The notes: generated by a model not told the origin, from the letters alone. 47,762 nt of DNA from Bacteroidota bacterium (GCA_023393375.1 JAEWLI010000202.1:1-47762); one strand, 5' to 3'. Positions 15,567 through 25,006 are shown, counted from the first letter of the stretch. Translations and numbers: made by a program.

Positions 15567-18500
15567 TTGGTAATAATAGCACTTCAGTTCCCGAAAACCC
15601 AGGATTTTTTAACGGGAAAACTTGAAAATTATCTTCAGGAAGAACTTCAAACCAATGTCTCTATCGGTGGAATTTATATTAATTTTCCTAATGCCGTTGA
15701 AATTAATGAGGTATATCTGGAAGATCAGCAAATGGACACCTTATTATATAGTGGCAGTTTAAAAATAAATATCGGATTATTCGGATTGATAAACAAAAAG
15801 GTGAATGTCAGCAGGATATCATTGACTGATTTCTATGCCAACATATCTCGTGAAGATCCTGATACTACCTTCAACTTTGATTTTATTATACAGGCTTTCT
15901 CTTCGGATGAGCCTGCCACTCCTAAAGATACCACCTCGGCAGCATGGGATATTTCTGTTGGTGATGTACGCTTGATGAATATAAGGTTCAATTATCTTGA
16001 CGGCCTTACCGGAAATTTTGTTTCGTTGAATTTGGGTCGGCTGGACGTGGAAATGGATGAAGTTGATCTTGAGGAGAATCGCTACGCCATTGACAATATA
16101 AGGTTAAGAGACACTGAAAGTTCTTTTTTAATTACAAAATGGTTGCCAGATACCACCACTCAGGAGGAGGCCAGTTCAGATATGGAATTGGTAATAAATG
16201 AACTTGATGTGGGTAATGTTGCCTTTACCTATATCAATGAAGTATCAGGACAAACCATGTCGTTGGATATTGGTGAATTTTTGGCTGATGCCAGACAATT
16301 TAGTCTGTTAAATCAACGAATTATCCTTAATGAATTGGTGCTTAACAATTCCACTGTCAGTTACCAACAGGATCCTATTTCAGAAGAAGATTCATTGATG
16401 CTGACACAAAATGTAGACACCACTACAACAACAGAAACAGAAACACAACCCTGGCAAGTTGAAGTTGAGAAGATAAGATTAAGTGGTAATGATATCCGGA
16501 TGGTAAACAATAATTATGAAAAACAACCTGCCGGAATGGATTTTAATCACCTTTTTATCAGTAACCTCGAACTGGAAGTTGATGATCTCCAATATAATGA
16601 TATGGATATAAAAGGAAATATCAGGCAGTTGGCATTTCAAGAGCAAAGTGGGTTCAGTATTGAAGAGTTCAGAACAATCCTTACATTTTCTGATCAGGAG
16701 GCTGTTCTCGATCAGTTGCATTTGCAAACCGGAAATAGTGTGATTGGTCGGTCATTGTCTTTAAAATACCCTTCTTTGGATGCAATGAGTAAAAATCCCG
16801 GTACAGCTTTACTCGATCTGAATATTCAGGATACCGAAATCGGGATGAGGGATATATTGTACTTTATGCCTGATATGGCTCAAGAGGCTCCGTTTAAGGG
16901 AAATGAAAATGTTTTGATCAATGTAAAAGCTCAAATGACAGGCAAAGTTAATGATCTAAACATTGAGCAGTTTTATGTAAATATGCTTTCCAATACATCA
17001 TTGGATATTAAAGGTCATATCACCGGACTGCCAGAGGCAGATCAAGCGTATATTGAGGTTACCCGGTTGCGTTTTGTTTCGTCAGCTGGTGATCTCAGGC
17101 ATTTTCTGCATGATTCTATCACACAACAGTATCAAATCCCAACGCCCATCATCCTTACCGCCGCTTTCAAAGGTAAGATGGATGACTTTAATGCACAGGC
17201 CATCCTAAGTACCAATCTGGGAGACATCCGGACCAATATTGCCATGCAGCCTGGCGAACGTTATTCCGGCAATCTCTCAATAAATGAATTGCAACTAGGT
17301 ACAATTTTAAGGAATGATTCGACTTTTGGCCCATTAAGCTTGGATCTGGAAGTAAAAGGACAGGGATTTTCGGTGGAACAAATGAACACATCGCTGGATT
17401 TGAAGTTGCATCAGGCAGTTTTTAATAATTATTCCTACGAAGGCTTGGTTCTGAATGGAAAAATAGCGGAATCTGTGTTCGATGGTCGAATGGATTATCA
17501 GGATAGCAGTTTACATTTTAATTTTAATGGATTGGTTAGTCTCAATGTGGATACACCACGATATGATCTGACACTTAATATTTTGGCTGCCAATCTTCGT
17601 GATTTGAATTTAACAACCGATGATCTGGCTTTCCGTGCTTCCCTGGTGGCAGATTTATCCGGAAATAGCCTAAACAATATTAATGGGGATGCTGGTGTCA
17701 GAAATGTATTGATTGTAAAAGATGGAGAGTCATATAGAATTGATTCCCTTCTTTTTGCCTCTATAACAGGTGATCGAAGAACCAGTATCAATATTGATTC
17801 GGATTTGCTTACGGCCAGTTTTAAGGGTGCTATTAATCTTGAGGACCTGGGTCCTGTATTAAACAGACATTTTAGCCAATATTATTCTCTTGATGAAGTA
17901 ATCCCGCCCGATACACTATTAGAGCAGGACTTTGAGTTTGAAATTCAGCTGCATAATCCAGAACTCCTTACCGAAGTATTAGTACCTGGTCTTTCGAATT
18001 TTGTTCCCGGCACCATTACTGGGAAATATGACAGTCGTGAGGCGAATTTGCACATAGATATCATGATTCCACACTTGGTATACCAAAATTATACGGTGGA
18101 TACACTTACCATGTATGTTGATTCTGATGAGGATTTTTTGAATTTTGGTTCGAGTATCAATAGGTTTGCTATTGGATCCAATGAAATAACTAACCTCGCA
18201 GTGGTGGGTCAGGTTTATGATAATCAGATCGACACACGACTACAAATAACCGATTTCGAATACAATGAACAATATTCCATTGGTGGCACTTTTGTTAGCC
18301 TTGATGATGGTTATCGCTTTCAATTGGATCCCCGTCAATTAATTTTAAATTATGATGACTGGAATCTGCCAGAAAGTAATTTTATTGAATTCAGCTCGAA
18401 ACCCGTAATTGTTAATGATGTTACATTATCCCGCAGTGGACAAAGTCTAGCAATTGGCACTTCAGTAAATGATCAATCCGATTCGATTTTGTCTGTTCGA

Positions 18501-20468
18501 TTTTCTGATTTTAGTTTGGAAACCATTTCTCAACTGATTCAACGTGATAGCAGTTTGATAAATGGTGTTTTAAATGGCCATTTGAATCTAAATCAATCAG
18601 CACCATCATTCAGCTTCACAAGTGATTTATCGATAAATACTTTAGCACTGATGGGTGTGGAGCTGGGAAATTTGGTTATAAATGCTGCTACGGGAAATGA
18701 TGAACGGATCAATTTGGACGCTACACTTTCGGGCAATGAAAACGATGTCAGAATAGCCGGATATTATTTTTCCGAAGAAGAAACTAATGAGATTAATATA
18801 ACAGTAGATCTGGATCAGTTAAATCTGGCTGCTCTGGCAGGTCCATTACAAGGAACATTATCCGAAACCAAAGGATTTATAAACGGGAATATGGAAATTG
18901 GCGGTAGTACAGAAAACCCTGAAATAAGTGGTGTTCTCAATTTTAATCAAGCAGAATTTTTTGTAGAATATTTGCAAACAAAGTTTTCTTTAAAAAATGA
19001 ACGGATAATTTTCAATAACAGAGGTATTCAATTTGACAGGTTTAACCTTGTAGATGCCAGAGGTAATAACGCCCGATTAAATGGATTTATCCTTACTGAT
19101 AATTATACCGATTTCAGCTTCGATTTGACAGCAATTGCCAATAATTTCGAAATGATGAATTCATCTGAGGGGGATAATGAGATGATGTACGGCAGGGTAG
19201 TGGTAGATCTGGAAATGAAAGTCACCGGCACCATGGTACAGCCAAACGTAAATATGGATGTCAGGGTGAAGGAGTCTACAAATTTAACTTACCTACTGAC
19301 TGAAACAATGCCTGCCACTGTGGAGATAGAAGGATTGGTAGAGTTTATTGCACCCGAAAAAGGGCCTGACAGAATTCTTGCTGATGCGATGGAAGAAGAA
19401 CCAGACGAGCAAATGACTAGTGAGCTCACGGGATTGGATCTTACTGCTAACATTCGGGTGGATAAGAATGCAACATTAAGTATTATTATAGATCCCGATG
19501 CTGGTGATCACCTGATTACCAGGGCAAATCCATCCTCACTTAGCCTAAATATGGATCAGGTGGGTAACATTACACTTACTGGTACTTTTGAAATAGGTAG
19601 TGGTGCTTATGAACTGTCATTTTATGAATTGGTGAGGAGAAGATTTGAAATAAGAGAAGGTAGTAGAATTACCTGGACAGGAAATCCTATGAATGCCAAT
19701 TTGGATATTACCGCCATACATACTGTACAAGCATCCCCTGCGGGAATTCTGCCTGAAACTACCGATCCCCGAAAAGTACCGGTTCAGGCTTTATTGACCA
19801 TGAGGAATGAATTGATGTCACCCGAGATCAGTTTCGGATTAGGTGTAGATGAAGATGTAACTTCAGGAATGGCCAATGAATTGCGGATCAGGTTACAACA
19901 ATTAGATGAAGCAGATGTGAACCGGCAGGTATTTGCGCTATTAGTTTTGCAAAGATTTCTTGCAGAGAATCCATTCGAAAATCCGGGTGGAGGTGGCGGA
20001 GTGGAAGCTACTGCCAGAAATAGTGTGAGCCAGATTTTAACCAATCAACTCAATAATCTTTCGCAGCAGATAGGAGGAGTAGATATTTCATTTGGTGTCC
20101 AAAGTCAGGAGGGTTTAGAGGGATATGAAACCCAGCTGGATGTGACATTATCAAAAAGCTTGTTCAATGATCGACTAACAGTAAAAGTAGGTGGAAACAT
20201 TGATATTGAGGGTGGGGATCAAAATAGCCAAGAACGCCGTTCCGGATTGGGAAATTATATTGGTGATATTATTGTGGAATACAGACTCACACCTTCCGGT
20301 AATTTATTGCTTCAATTTTTCAGAGAACAATCCTATGAATTTTTTTATACTGATTTAATCGAAACAGGGATAGGTATAATTTATAATCGAAATTATAACA
20401 GGTTTAGTGAATTGTTCAAATCTCCCGAGGAGGATGAAGAAAGTCCAGAAAATGAAGCAAGGAAATAA
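15567..20468 (+). CDS. tamB: TamB-like translocation and assembly module protein (DUF490)
   Basis: A very large AsmA/TamB-family protein, 1633 residues from the TTG at 15567. It has an N-terminal membrane anchor, then about 1500 residues of beta-strand repeats (a beta-taco groove) and a C-terminal TamB domain (about residues 1180-1610, with GNITLTGTFEIGSGAYELSFYELVRRRFEI and SFGVQSQEGLEGYETQLDVTLSKSLF). Known relatives span the periplasm and move lipids and/or assist outer-membrane protein insertion. The start is odd. The TM helix and its basic flank (SRLKKYGKLFLKIIGWTF) are encoded upstream of 15567 in the same frame, open back to 15480, but without any in-frame ATG, GTG or TTG. A rare start codon or a sequence error is likely. 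The gene overlaps tamA by 17 nt. Confidence 0.9.
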   Translation: MVIIALQFPKTQDFLTGKLENYLQEELQTNVSIGGIYINFPNAVEINEVYLEDQQMDTLLYSGSLKINIGLFGLINKKVNVSRISLTDFYANISREDPDTTFNFDFIIQAFSSDEPATPKDTTSAAWDISVGDVRLMNIRFNYLDGLTGNFVSLNLGRLDVEMDEVDLEENRYAIDNIRLRDTESSFLITKWLPDTTTQEEASSDMELVINELDVGNVAFTYINEVSGQTMSLDIGEFLADARQFSLLNQRIILNELVLNNSTVSYQQDPISEEDSLMLTQNVDTTTTTETETQPWQVEVEKIRLSGNDIRMVNNNYEKQPAGMDFNHLFISNLELEVDDLQYNDMDIKGNIRQLAFQEQSGFSIEEFRTILTFSDQEAVLDQLHLQTGNSVIGRSLSLKYPSLDAMSKNPGTALLDLNIQDTEIGMRDILYFMPDMAQEAPFKGNENVLINVKAQMTGKVNDLNIEQFYVNMLSNTSLDIKGHITGLPEADQAYIEVTRLRFVSSAGDLRHFLHDSITQQYQIPTPIILTAAFKGKMDDFNAQAILSTNLGDIRTNIAMQPGERYSGNLSINELQLGTILRNDSTFGPLSLDLEVKGQGFSVEQMNTSLDLKLHQAVFNNYSYEGLVLNGKIAESVFDGRMDYQDSSLHFNFNGLVSLNVDTPRYDLTLNILAANLRDLNLTTDDLAFRASLVADLSGNSLNNINGDAGVRNVLIVKDGESYRIDSLLFASITGDRRTSINIDSDLLTASFKGAINLEDLGPVLNRHFSQYYSLDEVIPPDTLLEQDFEFEIQLHNPELLTEVLVPGLSNFVPGTITGKYDSREANLHIDIMIPHLVYQNYTVDTLTMYVDSDEDFLNFGSSINRFAIGSNEITNLAVVGQVYDNQIDTRLQITDFEYNEQYSIGGTFVSLDDGYRFQLDPRQLILNYDDWNLPESNFIEFSSKPVIVNDVTLSRSGQSLAIGTSVNDQSDSILSVRFSDFSLETISQLIQRDSSLINGVLNGHLNLNQSAPSFSFTSDLSINTLALMGVELGNLVINAATGNDERINLDATLSGNENDVRIAGYYFSEEETNEINITVDLDQLNLAALAGPLQGTLSETKGFINGNMEIGGSTENPEISGVLNFNQAEFFVEYLQTKFSLKNERIIFNNRGIQFDRFNLVDARGNNARLNGFILTDNYTDFSFDLTAIANNFEMMNSSEGDNEMMYGRVVVDLEMKVTGTMVQPNVNMDVRVKESTNLTYLLTETMPATVEIEGLVEFIAPEKGPDRILADAMEEEPDEQMTSELTGLDLTANIRVDKNATLSIIIDPDAGDHLITRANPSSLSLNMDQVGNITLTGTFEIGSGAYELSFYELVRRRFEIREGSRITWTGNPMNANLDITAIHTVQASPAGILPETTDPRKVPVQALLTMRNELMSPEISFGLGVDEDVTSGMANELRIRLQQLDEADVNRQVFALLVLQRFLAENPFENPGGGGGVEATARNSVSQILTNQLNNLSQQIGGVDISFGVQSQEGLEGYETQLDVTLSKSLFNDRLTVKVGGNIDIEGGDQNSQERRSGLGNYIGDIIVEYRLTPSGNLLLQFFREQSYEFFYTDLIETGIGIIYNRNYNRFSELFKSPEEDEESPENEARK

Positions 20469-22743
20469 TAATTTTTTTATTCATCATGTCATTATTGTTG
20501 TTTTTTTTGGCTTTTTAAGTGCCTGTAGTGGAACCCGTAAATTACCCGATGGTCAATTTCTTTACACAGGTGCTACTGTACACATAAATTCTGAAGCAAG
20601 AGTACCAGGGAAGAGTCAGCTTACCAGTGATTTAGAAAGTTTAGTTAAGCCAGAGCCTAATGGATCAATTTTTGGCATGAGGCCACGACTGTGGATTCAC
20701 AATATCACCCGTGATACAACGGGTTCTGGAGGACTAAAAGGCTGGATCAACCGCAAATTGGGTGATCCTCCAGTACTGATCTCACAAACCAACCCCACCA
20801 ATTCAGAAAATTTAATACAAAACAGGCTATACAATAATGGTTATTTTGAGGCTGAAGTCGACCATGAGATTATATATAAAAAACGAACGGCACATGTAAA
20901 CTACATTGCCGATGTAAACAGCCCTTATACAATTGATACGGTTATTTTTCCTAATGGCAACGATGTACTAAGAAGGGCAATTTCCAATACTCAGGATGAG
21001 TCGGTTTTGGAAATTGGGGATCTATATAATGTAGATAACCTAACCGAGGAAAGAAACCGGATCAGCAGACAGCTAAGGGATAGCGGCTTTTATTATTTTG
21101 CTCCCGAACATATGATTTTTAGGGTAGACAGCACGATTGGCGACCGCCAAGTCAGAATATTCCTGAATGTAAAAGATGGACTTCCTGAAGACGCAACAAC
21201 ACAGTTCAGGATGAACAATATTTTAATCAACCCTAATTATTCTTTCCAATTGGATACCATTGACAGTAGAGCAGATACACTTAATGTGGATGATTATGGT
21301 TTTATTCGTAATAACCGGAGAATTAAACCCAAAGTTCTTACCCGATCGATGTTTCTCCAACCCGATAGTATTTACAGCCGCACAGGTCATGAACAATCCA
21401 TCAACCGGTTAATGGGTTTAGGCGTATTTCAATATGCCAATATCCGGTTCAACCAGGTGGGTAAAGATAAATTAGATGCAGTGGTTTTATTAACCCCTGT
21501 GAAAAGAAAATCTTTTCGGGCTGAGTTACAGGGGGTTACAAGTTCGTTTTATTATGGCCCCAATTTAAATGTGTCATTTCAAAACAAAAATATTTTTGGT
21601 GGTGCTGAATTATTTGAATTAAAACTTACTTCTGGTTTGGAATTAGGTACAGGAGGTGAAAGGAGCAATTTCACTTCTTATAATTATGGATTGGAAGCAA
21701 GCATTCATTTCCCCAGGTTTATCGTACCCTTTTTTAGAATAGATAATAAGAGCAGCCATTATGTGCCGCAAACAAGAATCAGAGCAGGGTTTCAGCGAAC
21801 TAACCGGGTGGAATTTTTTAAAGCTAATTCTTTCAATATATCTGCAGGATATGTTTGGAATGAAACCCGGAAGGTTCGGCATGAACTGAATGTGATGGAC
21901 ATTAACTTTTTTCAACTTGTCGACACCACAGGAGCCTTTCACCGAAGATTGCAGGAGTTTGAGTTCCAACAGAAAAATTATGAGGAGCAATTCATTCTGA
22001 GTACCAATTATTCTTATACGTTTAATAATCAGATGGAAGAATGGCGGACACACAATGTGTTTTTCAATGGACTTATAGATGTATCAGGAAATTTGATGCA
22101 TTTGTTGCAATCATCATTTCAGGAAGAACCATCCACAACCGACAATCAGTACACCATCTTCAACCGTGCTTATTCTCAATACCTACGATTTTCTACTGAC
22201 TTCAGGTATTATTATTCCATCGACAGAAACAACAAAATCGCTACGAGACTTTTTATTGGTGTGGGTTTACCTTACGGAAACTCCAATAGTATGCCGTTTA
22301 TCAAGCAGTTTTTTACGGGTGGGACAAACAGTGTTAGGGCTTTTGAAGCCCGATCTGTTGGTCCTGGATTGGTAACACCTGAAGAAACCTCTGCCGGTTT
22401 CTTTGATCAGTTGGGTGATATGAAAATAGAGGGAAATATAGAATACCGGTTTCCAATATATAGTGTGTTCAAAGGAGCTTTATTTTTGGAAGCTGGCAAT
22501 ATTTGGATGATTTCAGATGAATCAGAAATGCGGGGCAGATTTAACATTGATAATTTTATAAAAGAACTGGCAGTTGGGACAGGATTTGGGTTAAGACTTG
22601 ATGTTGATTTTTTCCTGTTGCGGTTTGATTTCGGAGTTCCATTAAGGGTGCCCCATGGTTGGGTATGGGATGAACTTCCTGCTTCTGTCGACCGTGACTG
22701 GAATAATATCACATTTAATATCGGGATCGGTTACCCATTTTAG
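20452..22743 (+). CDS. tamA: TamA/BamA-like outer-membrane protein (Omp85), lipoprotein signal
   Basis: A 763-residue Omp85-superfamily protein. The ATG at 20452 gives MKQGNNNFFIHHVIIVVFFGFLSAC, a lipoprotein-type signal with the lipid-attachment Cys, as in Bacteroidota TamA. In-frame ATGs at 20407 and 20434 would add a charged leader and fit less well. POTRA-like repeats occupy about residues 40-340. The C-terminal surface-antigen barrel (about 370-763) carries FIKQFFTGGTNSVRAFEARSVGPG, the conserved lid-lock motif region with VRAF in place of VRGF. Overlap with tamB implies translational coupling. The two proteins would form the envelope-spanning TAM complex. Confidence 0.93.
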   Translation: MKQGNNNFFIHHVIIVVFFGFLSACSGTRKLPDGQFLYTGATVHINSEARVPGKSQLTSDLESLVKPEPNGSIFGMRPRLWIHNITRDTTGSGGLKGWINRKLGDPPVLISQTNPTNSENLIQNRLYNNGYFEAEVDHEIIYKKRTAHVNYIADVNSPYTIDTVIFPNGNDVLRRAISNTQDESVLEIGDLYNVDNLTEERNRISRQLRDSGFYYFAPEHMIFRVDSTIGDRQVRIFLNVKDGLPEDATTQFRMNNILINPNYSFQLDTIDSRADTLNVDDYGFIRNNRRIKPKVLTRSMFLQPDSIYSRTGHEQSINRLMGLGVFQYANIRFNQVGKDKLDAVVLLTPVKRKSFRAELQGVTSSFYYGPNLNVSFQNKNIFGGAELFELKLTSGLELGTGGERSNFTSYNYGLEASIHFPRFIVPFFRIDNKSSHYVPQTRIRAGFQRTNRVEFFKANSFNISAGYVWNETRKVRHELNVMDINFFQLVDTTGAFHRRLQEFEFQQKNYEEQFILSTNYSYTFNNQMEEWRTHNVFFNGLIDVSGNLMHLLQSSFQEEPSTTDNQYTIFNRAYSQYLRFSTDFRYYYSIDRNNKIATRLFIGVGLPYGNSNSMPFIKQFFTGGTNSVRAFEARSVGPGLVTPEETSAGFFDQLGDMKIEGNIEYRFPIYSVFKGALFLEAGNIWMISDESEMRGRFNIDNFIKELAVGTGFGLRLDVDFFLLRFDFGVPLRVPHGWVWDELPASVDRDWNNITFNIGIGYPF

Positions 22744-22765
22744 GTATTGCTATTACATAATTTAA

Positions 22766-22811
22766 TAGGAGGATGGTTGCACAAATAGATTAACCATCCT
22801 CCTAATTTTTT
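22766..22811 (+). terminator. Rho-independent terminator of tamB-tamA
   Basis: A perfect 13-bp stem (TAGGAGGATGGTT / AACCATCCTCCTA) with a 13-nt loop is followed by six T. It lies between two convergent genes, ends the tamBA transcript, and may also stop the methyltransferase transcript. Confidence 0.88.
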
Positions 22812-22817
22812 AGGTAT

Positions 22818-23591
22818 TTAAACTTTCTTTCCTATATAAAATACATATCCATAATACTGCTTATACCTGGCATAAAGTTGAGCTTCATGCCGTTGGTTGG
22901 TTATCAACTCTATAGCAGTTTTGTTTCCCATGTATTTTTTTAGGAAAACTTCCTGTGCACTGACTTGCGGAGCATAGAAATGGTCCGTCCAGCAATTCTC
23001 AGGTAGTATAAAAGTAGCTACTGGAATATATCCAGACTTTTGTACCTGATCTACTTTTTTGGAAACTAAAGCTATCTCAGGGTAAGCATCCTGCCAAAAC
23101 TCATTGATTTCAGAAGGCCTGTCTTCTGTAAACCATGAAATTTCTGATACTGTAATATAACCTCCTGGTTTTAAGAACTTTCGCCATTCTTCGAGTCCTC
23201 GTAGAAAACCAATGTTGTAGATGGCACCCTCTGACCAGATAAGATCTAACTCGCCTTCCTGAAAAGGCAGGTTTTCCATCGAACCAACAACGCCATGTAC
23301 TCTGTCCTGAAGATTTAACTTTCTGGTATTTATATTAAACCTGTCAATAAAACCTGGAAATAAGTCGATACCTGTAATATAACCCGGTGCATGTTGTGCC
23401 AGTACCATCGTTTGACCACCTGTGCCGCAACCTATATCAACAATTTTTGATTCGTTGGTAAGATTATCAATAAAATTCAATGCTTTGACGGTAACCTCAG
23501 GACTTCCTGGGCCTTGTCGATCTAAATTCGAAAAATATTCGCAAATTAGATTAAAATCGAAATCGTGAATGGATTTATTTTCAGTACTCAT
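22818..23591 (-). CDS. Class I SAM-dependent methyltransferase
   Basis: A 257-residue methyltransferase (Rossmann type). Starting at the ATG at 23591 gives MSTENKSIHDFDFNLICEYF; a longer frame reaches 23657 but adds an atypical segment. Motif I is VDIGCGTGGQTMVLA (about 51-65), followed by the acidic GIDLFPGFIDRF after strand 2. LDLIWSEGAIYNIGF and LKPGGYITVSEISWF are the usual later motifs. The overall layout resembles the UbiE/Methyltransf_11 group. The substrate is unknown. It is monocistronic, with a palindrome in its presumed leader. Confidence 0.9.
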   Translation of the reverse strand: MSTENKSIHDFDFNLICEYFSNLDRQGPGSPEVTVKALNFIDNLTNESKIVDIGCGTGGQTMVLAQHAPGYITGIDLFPGFIDRFNINTRKLNLQDRVHGVVGSMENLPFQEGELDLIWSEGAIYNIGFLRGLEEWRKFLKPGGYITVSEISWFTEDRPSEINEFWQDAYPEIALVSKKVDQVQKSGYIPVATFILPENCWTDHFYAPQVSAQEVFLKKYMGNKTAIELITNQRHEAQLYARYKQYYGYVFYIGKKV

Positions 23592-23686
23592 GATGTTTAA
23601 ATTTAAATTGTTGAAGTAATTAATTCTCCGCTTCCAATACGGACATAGATTTAACATCGGCAGGAAATGCCGCAGTTAATTGAAAG

Positions 23687-23712
23687 ATACCTTAGGTTAA
23701 GAACTAAGGTAT
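23687..23712. repeat. Perfect inverted repeat, candidate operator or leader hairpin
   Basis: ATACCTTAG and CTAAGGTAT are perfect 9-bp arms around an 8-nt spacer. It lies about 95 nt upstream of the methyltransferase start and about 45 nt downstream of its predicted transcription start. It may act as a repressor site or as an RNA hairpin. Confidence 0.5.
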
Positions 23713-23764
23713 TTACTTCACCAAATCCATTTTAAACTTAAACATACAAAATCATTAGATTTTA

Positions 23765-23772
23765 CAAAGTTA
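23765..23772 (-). promoter_or_regulatory. Promoter -7 box of the methyltransferase gene
   Basis: Minus strand TAACTTTG, an exact consensus match, with TTG 16 nt upstream. This predicts a leader of about 165 nt containing the inverted repeat at 23687-23712. Confidence 0.45.
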
Positions 23773-23955
23773 GGAAGTATTCGTTAATCAATTATATTAT
23801 TTGATGGAAAAATATTAATACTGAAGTAATTGTAATTGTTCCAGTATTTTTAAAGGTTTATATTAAATTTAATTAAATTGCTAATTAGTAAGTCTTGAGG
23901 AACGAAAATTTAACATTCCAAGATTCCTAAATATTAACGCTAAAATTTCAACCTG

Positions 23956-24057
23956 ATGGACTACTTTATAGATCCGGAGAAGATATCCCTGGAGGATTAT
24001 GTGCAAAAAATTAGAATCTGCTTACTTATGAGATCCATATCAGGGATCATAACTTAG
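23956..24057 (+). pseudogene. Possible N-terminal remnant of a DUF4332-like gene
   Basis: A 33-codon ORF opens MDYFIDPEKISLEDYVQKIR, which resembles the start of small DUF4332-type proteins as I remember them. It then loses similarity and stops after SGIIT. Coding-like composition and early termination suggest a truncated gene. The identification is weak. The remainder of 23592-24082 shows only the promoter and palindrome described separately. Confidence 0.2.
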
Positions 24058-24082
24058 CTTAATTAATTAATAAGAATTGAAG

Positions 24083-24940
24083 ATGAGCAAAGGGTATATG
24101 TATATTTTGGAGTGTTCGAATGGTGCTTATTACACTGGAAGTGCCAAATATCTTAACCTCCGTCTTCTGCAGCATCAAAATGGCGAGGGAGCTAATTTTA
24201 CAATGAAACACCTGCCTGTCAAATTGGTATACTTTGAAGAATTTGATAGAATTGATAAAGCATTTTATCGGGAGAAACAGGTTCAGGGCTGGAGCAGGAA
24301 AAAGAAAGAAGCACTGATTTATGGCAAAACAAATTTACTTCATGGTTTAGCAGAATGTAAGAATGATTCGAATTGTAAACACCATAATAATGTATCCTTC
24401 GGCTCCGCTCTACCCGTATCCTTCGACTCCGCTCAGGATACGGGAGGGTCGTTGAGCGGAGTCGAAACGACCATCCGACCTTACCAACCACAAGACAAAG
24501 AAGCGGTTATTCAGCTATTTAGGTTAAATACTCCTGAATACTTTTCACCGGAAGAAGAAAAGGACCTTGAAAATTATCTCGAAAACGAAATTGAATATTA
24601 TTATGTGCTAGTCAATGGTCAGGAAGTAGTAGGCAGTGGTGGTTTTAATTTTGTCGATGATAAATCTCATGCCAGAATAAGCTGGGATATGATACATCCT
24701 CAATATCAGGGAATGGCACTGGGGAGCAGGTTGTTAAATTACAAATTAAAACTGTTAGAAGAATTTCAGTTTTTACAAAAGATTACCGTCAGAACTACAC
24801 AATTGGTCTATCCTTTTTACGAGAAAAATGGTTTTCGACTTTTAGAAATAAAGAAAGATTTCTGGGCTAAAGGTTTTGATTTATACCTCATGGAATATAC
24901 AGATTATCCTTCGGCTCCGCTCAGGATACACGTATCCTGA
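24083..24940 (+). CDS. GIY-YIG nuclease fused to GNAT acetyltransferase through a repeat-derived linker
   Basis: A 285-residue composite protein from the ATG at 24083 (MSKGYMYILEC). Residues 4-85 are a GIY-YIG nuclease domain: MYI at 6-8, YYTG at 16-19, putative catalytic Arg27 (LNLRLLQH) and Glu64 (FYREKQVQGW), followed by SRKKKEALI. Residues 131-275 are a GNAT acetyltransferase with the acetyl-CoA loop region QYQGMALGSRLL and the C-terminal VYPFYEKNGF. Residues about 104-129 (SFGSALPVSFDSAQDTGGSL and following) are direct translation of palindromic repeats. The C-terminal YPSAPLRIHVS and the stop codon also lie in repeats. The two domains were probably separate genes joined in frame by repeat insertion. 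Whether the fusion is made as one functional protein is uncertain. Confidence 0.8.
   Translation: MSKGYMYILECSNGAYYTGSAKYLNLRLLQHQNGEGANFTMKHLPVKLVYFEEFDRIDKAFYREKQVQGWSRKKKEALIYGKTNLLHGLAECKNDSNCKHHNNVSFGSALPVSFDSAQDTGGSLSGVETTIRPYQPQDKEAVIQLFRLNTPEYFSPEEEKDLENYLENEIEYYYVLVNGQEVVGSGGFNFVDDKSHARISWDMIHPQYQGMALGSRLLNYKLKLLEEFQFLQKITVRTTQLVYPFYEKNGFRLLEIKKDFWAKGFDLYLMEYTDYPSAPLRIHVS
24392..24410 (+). repeat. Palindromic repeat unit A (truncated)
   Basis: GTATCC followed by TTCGGCTCCGCTC: a left arm and loop matching the complete units nearby, but without the right arm GGATAC. It is read as coding sequence in the GIY-YIG/GNAT linker. Confidence 0.7.
24413..24444 (+). repeat. Palindromic repeat unit B (GTATCC arm class)
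   Basis: Perfect 9-bp arms CCCGTATCC / GGATACGGG enclose the loop core TTCGACTCCGCTCA. It lies inside the linker of the GIY-YIG/GNAT ORF. Confidence 0.9.
24447..24472 (-). repeat. Palindromic repeat unit C (GGTCGTT arm class)
   Basis: Perfect 7-bp arms GGTCGTT / AACGACC enclose the same core in the opposite orientation (TGAGCGGAGTCGAA on the plus strand). It is adjacent to unit B and in the linker. Confidence 0.9.
24905..24928 (+). repeat. Palindromic repeat unit D
   Basis: Arms TATCC / GGATA around TTCGGCTCCGCTCA. It encodes the last residues of the GNAT domain reading frame. Confidence 0.85.
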
Positions 24941-24955
24941 GCGGAGTCGAGGATA
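24933..24955 (-). repeat. Palindromic repeat unit E, supplies a stop codon
   Basis: Arms TATCC / GGATA around the inverted core TGAGCGGAGTCGA. The TGA at 24938-24940 inside this core is the stop codon of the GIY-YIG/GNAT ORF. Confidence 0.85.
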
Positions 24956-24970
24956 GTTGAGGGAGCATCC

Positions 24971-24996
24971 GTATCCTGAGCGGAGTCGAAGGATAC
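24971..24996 (-). repeat. Palindromic repeat unit F
   Basis: Perfect 6-bp arms GTATCC / GGATAC around TGAGCGGAGTCGAA. Confidence 0.88.
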
Positions 24997-25006
24997 AGAT
25001 GGATTA

